Counted from the stretch's first letter, positions 54,405-63,911 are shown. The stretch is 64,000 nucleotides of DNA from Splendidivirga corallicola (GCA_030442035.1 JAUJEA010000008.1:186001-250000); one strand, 5' to 3'. Numbers and translations: made by a program. The notes: generated by a model not told the origin, from the sequence alone.

Positions 54405-56909
54405 TTATTTGATCACATTCTCTTCCAGGCCAATGGATATTAAATTTGTAAATAATCGATATGCTCCCGGCACTCCTGCAGGAAGTTGTCTGAAAAATGA
54501 TATTCCGGTGTAGATGAAATGTCCCTCACCATACTTTGAAACCAGCAGGCCTCCATTTTTAGGATCTTCATTAAGATCGTTCCAGGACAAAATTGGTGTA
54601 AACTCTTTCCCCCATTCATTAGGGAAATAAAGTCCCCGTTCCTGGACCCACAACTCAAAGTCTTTTTTAGTGATCTTATTTGGTTGATTGAGCACCTCAT
54701 GCTCCTTAGCTAAAAATGTAACCGGTGCATCTTCCTGTGTTACGCGATCCCTTGAAATCTTTAACGGATATGGAGAATATTCATTTGTAACCAATCTGAA
54801 ACTAGTATTGTACTGTACTATGAGGTTCCCTCCTCCTTTTACATAACTCAGCAGGTCATTTTGTGCAAACTTAAGCCTCTGTACTGTATTATAAGCCCGT
54901 ATACCCAATATAATTGCATCAAAGCGTTTTAAGTTGTCTGTACTAAAATCTTCCGTTTGCAGTATTTCAACTTTATAACCAATTTGCTCCAAACTTTCCG
55001 GAACCTGGTCACCGGCTCCCATGATATAACCCACTAAACTGCCCCTTTTCTGAATGTCAAGTTTTACAATTTTGGACTCAGATTTAGGTAAAAGTGTTTG
55101 AGTAGGGAAATGATCATAGGCTATGATTTTAAGTTCCTGATCATAGGTTTTACCATTTATTTCAATGATACCCTTTAAACTACCAACACTTTGTTTTTCC
55201 GGTGGATAAACTTTGAATGAGAAACTTTTTTCCTCACCCTTGGCTTTAAAATTAAATTTTTGATCTACTGGGTCCGTTCTCCATCCTTCAGGAAGGCTAA
55301 GTGTCACTTTTCCTTGGAGGTTATTCCAACCGGATTTAACCAATACCTCCACATTCTTTGATTCATTGTCCGGAAAAATAATAACCTTCTCCTTGATAGC
55401 AACAGAGGCCGGAGGGATTACCTCCAATGGTCTATAAAGTTCCCCGTTCACCGGATCATTCCACTTATAAATAATAGGAGCACCAAAGGAAATAGTTGTC
55501 CCATTAATTTCAACTTCGAAAGAGGCATTCAACACTGGTCTGTTTTCGGGCAAGCCAATGAGTTGTTGATCTTCCACATTAAATAAACCCATGGTCCCTA
55601 CCTTTCTGAGCCAATACGGTTGAGAGTACGAGACATTTTTATCTAAAGAAATCGTGCTTTTGAAATTTAAAACCTCATTGTTAATGAGATTCTTGTTAAT
55701 CATGGAATCCAACTCATTAAGTTTAACAGATTTTAAAACAACCTTCACGTCAGAACGATTGATTGCCTCAAAGTCAATCTTAATTTCGTCACCTGGAGCA
55801 ACATAATAATCACTGGCTTTCCCCTCCATATATAGACCCAGACATGCTTTGATGACCTTTTTTATATCTTCGGCCTTCTGTGATCGCCAATACTTATCCT
55901 GGATCACTTGTAAAGCCTTATAAGCTTCCATCAAAGTAGGTACTATTTCAGATGGATTGGACGGGTCAAACTGTTGGTTTGCCTGTTCAATTAATTTTCC
56001 AACCTTGTTACTACCCTTAACTCTGGACCAGCTTAGATCAATTCCTTCGAAAATATTCTTTTCTGCTTTATCCCCTTTTCTGTATTCCAGAAATTCAATA
56101 CTTTCCCCCCTACGTCCCGTAGAGCCAAAACCCTGGCTTTTGTGCATGCTCCTACTCTCCGCTGCTATTTCTGTATAAGATTTACCAAGAAGCTCATTAT
56201 ATGCTCCAACATCTTCAATCACTACCCCCTCTGAATCTTTATTAATACTTCTATTCCACCATCTTCCGGTATTAAGATAAAGCCTCTTTGGCTTCCAGAC
56301 ATCGACATACTTTAGCTGTTCCGGAAAAGCATTTTTATCTCCTGCCAGATCAAAGGCTTCTTTGGCAATAATGGCAGAGGCTGTATGGTGTCCGTGACCT
56401 CCTCCCCCATTGGTTGGAAATCTGGTGATGATCACATCAGGTCGGAATTTTCTGATTACCCACACCGCATCAGCGAGCACTTTATCTCTATCCCATATTC
56501 GCAACGTTTCTTCAGGTGATTTTGAATACCCAAAATCATTTGCTCGCGTAAAAAATTGCTTACCACCATCCAATCTTCTGGCTTGCAGGAGTTCCTGTGT
56601 CCTTATAACTCCTAATTGTTCTCTAATTTCAGGACCAATTAAATTCTGTCCTCCATCCCCTCTCGTCATGGAAAGATAAGCCGTATTGATCAACTTTTCA
56701 TTGGACAAATAGGCGATTAATCTGGTATTCTCATCATCAGGATGAGCAGCTACGTATAAAGCGCTTCCCAGAACATTTAATTTTTTTAGCTCAAGTTGAA
56801 TATCGGCGGCACTATATCTTTTGGGTTTTTGAGCCTGAATTGATTGTGTTGTAAAAAGGATAAAATATAATATAAAAACTAAAGAAAGGCTCTTCGTAGA
56901 ATTTTGCAT
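54405..56909 (-). CDS. PIG-L family deacetylase with C-terminal amidotransferase-like domain
   Basis: An 834-residue exported protein with a signal peptide ending near QAQ (residue 27). The N-terminal PIG-L/LmbE domain (about 45-260) holds the zinc motif AAHPDDE (54-60) and HGHH near residue 167. A beta-rich central part follows, and the last 220 residues resemble the ThuA/glutamine-amidotransferase-like domain found at the end of many Bacteroidota PIG-L proteins (DAIILGIRAYNT, GGGNLIVQYNT). PIG-L enzymes remove N-acetyl groups from GlcNAc-containing molecules. It heads the operon with the micropeptide and symporter. Confidence 0.92.
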   Translation of the reverse strand: MQNSTKSLSLVFILYFILFTTQSIQAQKPKRYSAADIQLELKKLNVLGSALYVAAHPDDENTRLIAYLSNEKLINTAYLSMTRGDGGQNLIGPEIREQLGVIRTQELLQARRLDGGKQFFTRANDFGYSKSPEETLRIWDRDKVLADAVWVIRKFRPDVIITRFPTNGGGGHGHHTASAIIAKEAFDLAGDKNAFPEQLKYVDVWKPKRLYLNTGRWWNRSINKDSEGVVIEDVGAYNELLGKSYTEIAAESRSMHKSQGFGSTGRRGESIEFLEYRKGDKAEKNIFEGIDLSWSRVKGSNKVGKLIEQANQQFDPSNPSEIVPTLMEAYKALQVIQDKYWRSQKAEDIKKVIKACLGLYMEGKASDYYVAPGDEIKIDFEAINRSDVKVVLKSVKLNELDSMINKNLINNEVLNFKSTISLDKNVSYSQPYWLRKVGTMGLFNVEDQQLIGLPENRPVLNASFEVEINGTTISFGAPIIYKWNDPVNGELYRPLEVIPPASVAIKEKVIIFPDNESKNVEVLVKSGWNNLQGKVTLSLPEGWRTDPVDQKFNFKAKGEEKSFSFKVYPPEKQSVGSLKGIIEINGKTYDQELKIIAYDHFPTQTLLPKSESKIVKLDIQKRGSLVGYIMGAGDQVPESLEQIGYKVEILQTEDFSTDNLKRFDAIILGIRAYNTVQRLKFAQNDLLSYVKGGGNLIVQYNTSFRLVTNEYSPYPLKISRDRVTQEDAPVTFLAKEHEVLNQPNKITKKDFELWVQERGLYFPNEWGKEFTPILSWNDLNEDPKNGGLLVSKYGEGHFIYTGISFFRQLPAGVPGAYRLFTNLISIGLEENVIK

Positions 56910-57077
56910 GCAGTGTCAGGTTTGTTCGGGTAAATCTAAATTTTATTTCTTCTTGTACGGAATAAATTCCAGCAGAGTTGAATTTTTGGTTTAAAATTAA
57001 AGATAGTAAAATTTTTTTGTGCCAAAATGTAAAAGGATCGATCATCAATTATATGCCTGTTTTCAGCATAGAACAAA

Positions 57078-57099
57078 AAAGACCCTTGACAGGGTCTTT
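57078..57099 (-). terminator. Rho-independent terminator
   Basis: A perfect 9-bp stem (AAAGACCCT / AGGGTCTTT) with a TGAC loop. On the minus strand six T residues follow, ending the lipoprotein transcript from 57142; on the plus strand it is also a possible stop. Confidence 0.8.
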
Positions 57100-57141
57100 A
57101 AAAATTCTCTCTTTACTGGTTGTCCTTCTTCGAAAATAAGA

Positions 57142-57552
57142 TTAAAGTTTTAATGCCACAGCATTACAATGATCAGTGAGATTACTTCTGATGTCGAGGT
57201 CCGTAACTGTATAGTTAAGACGCAACTCTCCACCGATAATTGAACCATGTCCTTCTATTTGATAATAATTGACTTCCTGCAAGGGTATTGTGACCCTGCT
57301 ACCGCTCACGGTCCCAAAAATTTCTATGTTGACTCCATAAAAATTGTTGATAAAAATTACTCCATCATCGTAATATGACTTCGTGACGTGTACATCATAA
57401 ACGCTGTATGCGTCCAATGTTACACTATATTCATCTACTTCATAAGCGCCCAGGAATTTATCCCTTGGATCGTATATAACTTCCCCTTCAACGTAGATCT
57501 CACAAGAAGTTAACACCAATCCGGTTATCAGTAAAAGTAGTAATCTTTTCAT
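57142..57552 (-). CDS. Small lipoprotein of unknown function
   Basis: A 136-residue protein with a short type II signal and lipobox VLTSC, giving an acylated Cys near residue 17. The mature part is all beta, with many Tyr and Val residues and regular turns, like the small lipocalin- or immunoglobulin-like lipoproteins of Bacteroidota. No conserved motif is recognised. It is followed by a strong terminator (57078-57099). Confidence 0.78.
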   Translation of the reverse strand: MKRLLLLLITGLVLTSCEIYVEGEVIYDPRDKFLGAYEVDEYSVTLDAYSVYDVHVTKSYYDDGVIFINNFYGVNIEIFGTVSGSRVTIPLQEVNYYQIEGHGSIIGGELRLNYTVTDLDIRSNLTDHCNAVALKL

Positions 57553-57873
57553 TGTACATTCTTGATTTATCCTGATCCATATAATTCAAGAATGATACCA
57601 AATTGGCAATTTCCTTATAAATAGTTATCAAACAAGATCGTAAGTAACTGAATAACAGATAAAAATGATTGCGGTAGAATTAATTTGATTTTTTTCTACG
57701 ACAACAATTTCCGTCTTTGAAAACAAAAAAACTTTCAGCGACAATAACAGAGTCAATCAAACTCTCAAGAAAAACTATGCTGCTGGTTATAGAATAAAGA
57801 CATACAGCATATCCTGTAATTCAAAGTAAAAGACTGCTTGAAGGGCTTCAAGCAATCTTTACTATCGATGTAT
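57553..57873. other. Intergenic region ending in a terminator
   Basis: 320 bases, AT-rich. Only the hairpin at 57831-57858 is recognised. Confidence 0.5.
57831..57858 (-). terminator. Rho-independent terminator
   Basis: A 12-13-bp stem with one mismatch (AGACTGCTTGAAG / CTTCAAGCAATCT), read on the minus strand followed by TCTTTTACTTT. It ends the M16 protease transcript 16 bases after the stop codon. Confidence 0.75.
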
Positions 57874-60696
57874 CTATTCTTCCGGCATCAGCACAGCTTT
57901 AACATAATTATTCATGTTAAAGTATTTATTTGCTGCCACCTTTATATCATCAGCATTAAGTTCTTCGATTAGTTTTTCATAATCATAAAAGGAAGTGAGA
58001 TCTGATCCGTTATAATAATAGGAGCGTAATTGATTAAGCCAATATCGATTTTGTTTAAGGCTTTCTTTTCTGTCAAGGCGCTGTGCTTCCTGTACTTTTT
58101 TTATGTCTTCCTCAGAAACGCCATTTTTCTTTACATTCTCGATTTCATCAAATACTGCTTTTACAAGCGTATCGACATTTTCCGGCCCGCAAGGAAAAGC
58201 AATACGGATGGTATAACGCTCAACCGGATACTTCGAGAATGAACCAGACGCACCTACTGTGTAGACACCACTTTTTTCTTCTCTGATCAAGTCAATGAGC
58301 CTGTTTCTCAAAATCTCTCCCAAAGAACGTAAAACATAATTATCTTTCTTATCAGGTTTATAATCCCCGGTGAAGTTAATGGTCACCTGGCTCTTTGGAT
58401 CGGTTCCACGATTAATAACCTTGTCCACTACACCGGTTGGAGATCTAACGCCAAGGTCCTTCCATGTTTCCTTTCTCCTTGTTGAAGGTAAACTTCCAAG
58501 ATAAGATTCCAGCATAGGTTTCATCTCATCGATATTGAAATTACCAACGAAGAAAAAAGTAAAATCGCTAGCGTCTGAAAATCTGTCTTTATAGATCTCA
58601 AAAGCTCTTTCAAAATTTACCTTGTCCAAATCCTCCTCTTTTGGAAAACCTCCGCCTCTCGGATGATTCTGCGTCATGATTCTCGATACCTGATCCGAAT
58701 AGTAAAACTGGGGATTGGACATAAGATTCTGAAACAGCATTTTGTTTCTTGTTTTAATGGATTCAAAGGCTGAAGGATCCTTTCGTGGAGCAGTGAAGTA
58801 CAGATTTACCAACTGAAGCAATGTTTCTAAATCCTTAGGTGCTGCATTACCCTGAAGTCCCTCCTGCAGTGTTCCAATATAGGGCGAAGCCCCCACTGTT
58901 TTTCCGGCAAACATCTTTCGAAGATTGATCTGCGAAAAATCCTTAACACCACTTTGTGCAACAATCTGTCCGGCAAAAGAAGCAGAATAATAATCTTCAT
59001 CTGAATACAAGGAGTGTCCACCGGGGCTATATGCTGACATGAGTATTTCATCATTTTTGAAATCGGTGGCTTTTAGCACAACTTTTACTCCATTGGATAA
59101 GGTGAGTTCTGTAGCCTCCACCACATCCAGAGGTTTGGTGGCTACTACTTCACCGGACTCGGGTTTTTTCTCAAACAAGGAGGCATCGCTCACTTCATCT
59201 TCATAAGCAGCAATTTCCTTATCACCTGATTGGTCAAGAATGTCTCTGATTTCTTGTTCCGTCGGTAAAACCACACCCTCTTTATCAGGGCCTGTAACAA
59301 TGACTACTCTGTTCACATCCTTTATCCATTTTGGAGCTAGTGAATTGACCTCTTCAAGTGTGATGGTAGGGAGTATCTTCTTCAAATACTCAAACTCGAA
59401 AGCGATTCCTGGTATTGGTTCCTTCGTGAGAAAATTTCGAATGTACTCCGAGACATATCGCCTGGACTCTGTCTTTTCTCTCTCATTAAAAGATCGCTCA
59501 TAGCGATTTAATATATCCTTTTTATACCTTTCCAGTTCTCCCTGTGTAAAGCCATGTCTTTTTACGCGTTCGTTTTCTTCAAGAAGTGTCTCCAATCCCC
59601 TCTTTACCCCTGTTTCACCCACCATAGCAAATGAAGCATAGTTGTTTTTGGTTCTTACCATGCTGGAGTAGGAAGTGCTTCCAAAAATAAAAGGAGGATC
59701 TGCCGATTGCCTTAATTCATTGAGTCTGGTATTGAGCATCCCATTATATAGTAGGTATACTACGTCCCTTCTATAATCCTGTAAGGTTTCAGTACTTTCA
59801 TAGTCCGCCTTATAGAACAGCTGAACCTGTGTAAAAGGGGCTTCTTTGTCTGTAGTAACACTAACATAGGTTTCCTGATGATCCGGAACCTTATATAACT
59901 TTCTTTCTCTGGGACTCGGAACAGGTTGAATCCTGCTAAAACGCTCCTTTATCTTTTTTTCCATCTCATCAGGATCAATATCTCCGACCGCCATTACAGC
60001 CATCAAATCCGGTCGATACCAATCTTTATAAAATTTCCTGATCGTTTCATAGTCGGCATTTTCTATTATTTCCTTTTTTCCAATAGGTAATCTTTCAGCA
60101 TAACGTGAGCCACTGAATAATACTGGAAACCACTTATCAAACATACGTTGGTTCGCTCCTCTTCCTAACCTCCATTCTTCTATCACAACACCTCTTTCCT
60201 TATCAATTTCTTCTGGTGTTAATTCAACGTTATGAGCCCAGTCTTCCAGCACCAAAAGGCCCTTATCCAAAATTTCCTCATCATCTGAGGGAATTGGAAG
60301 CATATAAACCGTTTCATCAAAACTGGTATAAGCATTCAGGTCCGCTCCGAACTCAACCCCAACGGACTGGAGGTAATCAATCAGTTCATTTTTCTTAAAG
60401 TGCTTGGTACCATTGAAGGCCATATGCTCTATAAAGTGGGCTAACCCTCTTTGATTTTCGTCCTCCATCATTGAGCCAACATTGACCACCAATCGGAGTT
60501 CCACTTTGTTTTCCGGCTTTACGTTTCGCCGGATATAATAGGTTAATCCATTATCCAGTTTGCCAATGCGCACATTAGGATCTCTTGGTATTTCACTGGA
60601 CAAGTCACCACTGATTTTGATCTCCTGTGCCCGCAGTCCAGAACTGGAAATCAAAAGAGTGCTAAAGGTTAAAAGGTATAGCAGATAGTTTTTCAT
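57874..60696 (-). CDS. M16 family zinc metalloprotease (two-repeat type)
   Basis: A 940-residue exported protein with a signal peptide ending near LRAQ (residue 24). The N-terminal half has the inverse zinc motif HFIEH (His87, Glu90, His91) and the distal Glu region ERGVVIEEWRLG. The second half has the fold but not the zinc motif, as is usual for two-repeat M16 proteins. It degrades peptides in the periplasm. It forms a single-gene unit with terminator at 57831-57858. Confidence 0.93.
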   Translation of the reverse strand: MKNYLLYLLTFSTLLISSSGLRAQEIKISGDLSSEIPRDPNVRIGKLDNGLTYYIRRNVKPENKVELRLVVNVGSMMEDENQRGLAHFIEHMAFNGTKHFKKNELIDYLQSVGVEFGADLNAYTSFDETVYMLPIPSDDEEILDKGLLVLEDWAHNVELTPEEIDKERGVVIEEWRLGRGANQRMFDKWFPVLFSGSRYAERLPIGKKEIIENADYETIRKFYKDWYRPDLMAVMAVGDIDPDEMEKKIKERFSRIQPVPSPRERKLYKVPDHQETYVSVTTDKEAPFTQVQLFYKADYESTETLQDYRRDVVYLLYNGMLNTRLNELRQSADPPFIFGSTSYSSMVRTKNNYASFAMVGETGVKRGLETLLEENERVKRHGFTQGELERYKKDILNRYERSFNEREKTESRRYVSEYIRNFLTKEPIPGIAFEFEYLKKILPTITLEEVNSLAPKWIKDVNRVVIVTGPDKEGVVLPTEQEIRDILDQSGDKEIAAYEDEVSDASLFEKKPESGEVVATKPLDVVEATELTLSNGVKVVLKATDFKNDEILMSAYSPGGHSLYSDEDYYSASFAGQIVAQSGVKDFSQINLRKMFAGKTVGASPYIGTLQEGLQGNAAPKDLETLLQLVNLYFTAPRKDPSAFESIKTRNKMLFQNLMSNPQFYYSDQVSRIMTQNHPRGGGFPKEEDLDKVNFERAFEIYKDRFSDASDFTFFFVGNFNIDEMKPMLESYLGSLPSTRRKETWKDLGVRSPTGVVDKVINRGTDPKSQVTINFTGDYKPDKKDNYVLRSLGEILRNRLIDLIREEKSGVYTVGASGSFSKYPVERYTIRIAFPCGPENVDTLVKAVFDEIENVKKNGVSEEDIKKVQEAQRLDRKESLKQNRYWLNQLRSYYYNGSDLTSFYDYEKLIEELNADDIKVAANKYFNMNNYVKAVLMPEE

Positions 60697-60840
60697 AGAA
60701 TTAATTTTGATTGAAAGAAATTACATTTCACAACAGAATTAACTAATTTCTTAGTTTAATTTTTGTTATCCAATAGAACAACCTAAAAGTTTCACTTCAA
60801 AAACTGTATCAGCCAGGTATCCGGGCTAATACAATATTAA

Positions 60841-60854
60841 ACGACAATTGTCGT
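60841..60854. promoter_or_regulatory. Palindromic operator candidate
   Basis: ACGACAATTGTCGT is a perfect 14-bp palindrome about 145 bases upstream of the M16 protease start. Distance makes direct control uncertain. Confidence 0.35.
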
Positions 60855-61101
60855 AAACACAAAATTATGACCGTATTTTATTCTTGGATACTGTGTAAAA
60901 CTCAATTGCCCGATCGTTTTATCTGGAGCAAGTTTGCATATTTCAAATTACTTGAAAATCTTTTGAAGCCTGGAAAATCACGCTTCGGGATATTTTCTTT
61001 ACACTAACATTTTTTATATAGCATAAAATATTCATTAATCCAGGCCGTTTTTAAGATTACACTGAAAGAGTTTTTTGTACTATTCTAATAAAACGGAAAA
61101 A

Positions 61102-61133
61102 GCTGCCGGCAAACTGGGATTGTTTGAGGCAGC
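61102..61133 (+). terminator. Terminator-like hairpin without an obvious upstream gene
   Basis: GCTGCC pairs with GGCAGC and the inner CAAAC with GTTTG, around a seven-base loop. CTTTGTCTTT follows on the plus strand. No plus-strand gene precedes it, so it may end a small RNA. Confidence 0.45.
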
Positions 61134-61367
61134 CTTTGTCTTTCAACCAGCTATGGAAAGAAATTTGATTAAAGCTAATAAAAAAAAAGAGAAAAAGAAA
61201 TAAAAGTTAAAGAATCATTAAATTATCAGTCGTAAAAAATTAATAATCAGTTATTTATACTTTATGACAAATAAAAGAAATTTAACACACAAAAAGAGCT
61301 ACCTTTCCCGACTCCAAATACGTAATAACATTAACCACAGAAATTTTCGTAAAAACACCGTCAATAT

Positions 61368-61412
61368 TCTCAACTTAAATATTGTATCTTTCTAAGTTGA
61401 GATTCTCAACTA
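61368..61412. promoter_or_regulatory. Operator cluster of the XRE regulator gene
   Basis: Three copies of TCTCAACT in alternating orientation: TCTCAACTTA at 61368-61377, its exact complement TAAGTTGAGA at 61393-61402, and TCTCAACTA at 61404-61412. The last two form the perfect palindrome AGTTGAGATTCTCAACT (61395-61411). A TATCTTTC promoter-like box lies between the first and second copies. The arrangement is that of a self-repressing regulator. Confidence 0.65.
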
Positions 61413-61548
61413 TTTGAATGGAAATGTCAAGATAATTGGCTTTTTTCAACCTTATTGCAATATTTCTTTTGCAATTGAATGGAACATTTGGCAAATTAGC
61501 GTGTAGTAAATCTTAACAATTTAAACCCTTTGCTTGAACAAATATTGA

Positions 61549-61896
61549 ATGAAACTTATTGCTGAAAACATCAAGCACTTCAGAAAACAACACAACCTCA
61601 CACAAATCGATCTGGCACAAAAAATGGGCCTAAGCAAAGCCGAGATAGCTGCGCTCGAATCAGAAAAAATGATTCCAACCGTTGAACACATTTATCAGCT
61701 GTGCCAGATTTTTCGGTGTACTCCAAATGACATCTTAATTAATGAAAATAATGAGCTTTCTAAGGATGTGATTGAAGAAGGTAAATACCTGGATCGTTAT
61801 CTAAATAGTATTAAAAAGTCCCTGGAAGATCTTAAAAAACAAAGAAATACTTTCAATGAAAAGGGAATAAATCCTGAAAAAGAATTGGAAGAATAG
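61549..61896 (+). CDS. XRE family helix-turn-helix regulator
   Basis: A 115-residue cytoplasmic regulator. The HTH_3 domain fills residues 5-62, with NLTQIDLAQKMGLSKAEIAA as helix-turn-helix and the closing CTPNDILI. The last 45 residues form an amphipathic coiled coil that probably dimerises it. A clear operator cluster at 61368-61412 points to autoregulation. The convergent TPR protein ends eight bases away, so the pair could be functionally linked, but this is not certain. Confidence 0.9.
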   Translation: MKLIAENIKHFRKQHNLTQIDLAQKMGLSKAEIAALESEKMIPTVEHIYQLCQIFRCTPNDILINENNELSKDVIEEGKYLDRYLNSIKKSLEDLKKQRNTFNEKGINPEKELEE

Positions 61897-61904
61897 GTGC
61901 CAGA

Positions 61905-63347
61905 TCAGTTAATGCTATTCACTTTATCAATAGTCTCAATGATCTTTTTTAGGTGCTTGCTCCTCTTGATACTGTCTTCATATTCATCGGTTTGATGAAT
62001 CATTTTCATAATCATAAGATCATCAGAAATTCTATTCAAGGGATCACCCATTTTGTTTGCCAAATTTGTAATGATCTTATTTTGATCATAGTACCATTTT
62101 CCAATGAGTTTTTTGCGCTGATATTTCTTGTAAAAAATAAGCGTCACAAAAGTCAATATTAAACAGACAAGCACCGCAGAAATTATCACAATATTCCTGC
62201 TATTAGAAGCAATATCTATTTTGAGCTGAGTCAGATTTCGCTCTGATACATTTTGGGCCAACATCATATCATGAATGTTTCCCTGCATCAAAAGCTCTTT
62301 TCTTCTATCCTCTTTTTTCTTGGCATTGAGCAATATCCTTTGTTTATTTAGATAATATATGGTATTTGTCAAATCCCCCTTTTCCATATACACTTCACAA
62401 AGTAATTCATAAGTATCGATCAATTTATTTTTTTCTTTCGCTTGTTCTCCTTTTTGTTCAGCTTCATGTAAATAGCTGATTGCTTCATTATACTTACCTT
62501 GTTTTAAATAACAATCACCAATGCCATTCAATATTCCGGTCAAAACAGGTCCATTACTATCCAGTCCACCAAACATGGATTTAGTTTCAAGTAAAACTTC
62601 CAATGCCCTATCGTATTTTTCTAAATCCATATAGGTGTTGCTTATCTTATTTAAGATAAAAACAGCTGCCTTGTCATCTTGATTAAAGCGTAATATATCG
62701 TTAGCTCTATCGTAATAATGTAGAGCACTATCATAGGAACTCTGATTTTCAAAAACATCTCCCATTCCCTCATAAATCAATGCTAGTCCCTTATCCTTAT
62801 CATCGTTTGCATTTAAAAATATGCTCTCTGCCTGGCGATAATATTCCATGGCTTCAGAGTATTGCTGATATTTTCTTAGACTTTCCGCAGCATATCTTAA
62901 ACTGGCAAATAAAATTTGTTTGTCATCACTGATACGTTCCAGGATTTTATATGAATCTTCGTTATACTCAGCCGCCATCTGATAAAATTCACTTTTTTCG
63001 TACAGAATCGCTATGTTCCTAAGTATATAGGCCTCAGATTTCTCATCCTTGAGAGCACGGCTTTCACGCAATGCATTCAAATATGCCTCTATTGCTTTGC
63101 CAAACTGATCTTGTTCTTCTTCTTGATTATATATATTGCCGATCAAAGCGTAAGCCTGCATTAAAGCCTTATTATCGTTCTTACTTATTGCTAAGTCGCG
63201 CTGGTTTTCTGCCCACTTCAGGGCAAGCTCAAAATCAGTGTGAGATAGTCTCTGGTCCTTTTGGAGGAGCAAATCCATTTCCTGCGCTACCACGCTGCAA
63301 TAACTTAGTACAAAATTGAGTAGTATTAAATATGTTTGCTTGAACAT
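61905..63347 (-). CDS. TPR-rich membrane protein with degenerate histidine-kinase dimerisation segment
   Basis: A 480-residue protein with a signal peptide (to about VVAQE, residue 22), about seven tetratricopeptide repeats (about 40-330), a membrane helix at about 385-407 and a cytoplasmic tail of 70 residues. The tail reads NLANKMGDPLNRISDDLM, aligning with the kinase H box as in ISHDLRxPLNRI, but the catalytic His is Asn431 and the protein ends without an ATPase domain. TPR-plus-kinase proteins are common in Bacteroidota; this one seems to be a kinase-dead relative or a naturally shortened partner. Confidence 0.85.
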   Translation of the reverse strand: MFKQTYLILLNFVLSYCSVVAQEMDLLLQKDQRLSHTDFELALKWAENQRDLAISKNDNKALMQAYALIGNIYNQEEEQDQFGKAIEAYLNALRESRALKDEKSEAYILRNIAILYEKSEFYQMAAEYNEDSYKILERISDDKQILFASLRYAAESLRKYQQYSEAMEYYRQAESIFLNANDDKDKGLALIYEGMGDVFENQSSYDSALHYYDRANDILRFNQDDKAAVFILNKISNTYMDLEKYDRALEVLLETKSMFGGLDSNGPVLTGILNGIGDCYLKQGKYNEAISYLHEAEQKGEQAKEKNKLIDTYELLCEVYMEKGDLTNTIYYLNKQRILLNAKKKEDRRKELLMQGNIHDMMLAQNVSERNLTQLKIDIASNSRNIVIISAVLVCLILTFVTLIFYKKYQRKKLIGKWYYDQNKIITNLANKMGDPLNRISDDLMIMKMIHQTDEYEDSIKRSKHLKKIIETIDKVNSIN

Positions 63348-63533
63348 TGACTAGAACTGTTTGCGAAGGAGACAAATATCAATCAAACTAATCTGGTACT
63401 TCAACCTGAAAACCATGTGAATGTGATAGAACCGGATCTCCATAATCACCAAATCATTTACTTCTACAATACATCAGTTTAAGGTAATATCCACATAATA
63501 TAGGAAATTTTTCATATCATGCAATACCCATCT

Positions 63534-63547
63534 GCAACTTGCAACTT
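63534..63547. repeat. Two-unit tandem heptamer (GCAACTT)
   Basis: GCAACTTGCAACTT followed by AATAATTCAAATTCC. It resembles the word-like repeats at 13.9, 15.7, 38.5 and 41.2 kb in style, with a different word. Confidence 0.45.
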
Positions 63548-63792
63548 AATAATTCAAATTCCTGAAATTATTTAGTGCATCAAAATTTTTAATAGAAAAT
63601 TTTACTCAAAGCAATCTTTTGGTCCCAATTCCATTGGCTGATGTACAAAGATAACAATTACTTTTCTATAACCCTAATTTAGTTAGTTTAGCCTGGCGCT
63701 AAATCAACAACACTAACTGTCTCCATATATGTTATCATATCATTTGGCTCGCCACCGTATCACACAAATCAAATTTTAAGATCAAAACCATC

Positions 63793-63820
63793 CCTTCTCA
63801 ACTATGAGAAGGTTTTTTTT
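63793..63820 (+). terminator. Rho-independent terminator without an obvious upstream gene
   Basis: A perfect 8-bp stem (CCTTCTCA / TGAGAAGG) with an ACTA loop and eight T residues on the plus strand. No plus-strand gene is seen within 1.8 kb upstream, so it may end a small RNA. Confidence 0.8.
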
Positions 63821-63891
63821 GGTATGGTTAGCCACACAATAGAGTCTAAGTGAAAGATTATCAAGAAGGGAAAATCATTTTAAAAAAGAAA

Positions 63892-63911
63892 AAGGAGCCT
63901 TTCGGCTCCTT
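63892..63911 (-). terminator. Rho-independent terminator for the gene at the window end
   Basis: An 8-bp stem (AAGGAGCC / GGCTCCTT) with a TTTC loop. The minus strand continues with a T-rich run, 26 bases after the stop of the partial gene at 63937. Confidence 0.85.

Larger units (their letters stand above)
60697..61548. other. Long intergenic region with regulatory palindromes and a lone hairpin
   Basis: 850 bases between divergent genes. It contains a palindrome at 60841-60854, a terminator-like hairpin at 61102-61133 with no gene before it, and the operator cluster at 61368-61412. Confidence 0.6.
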
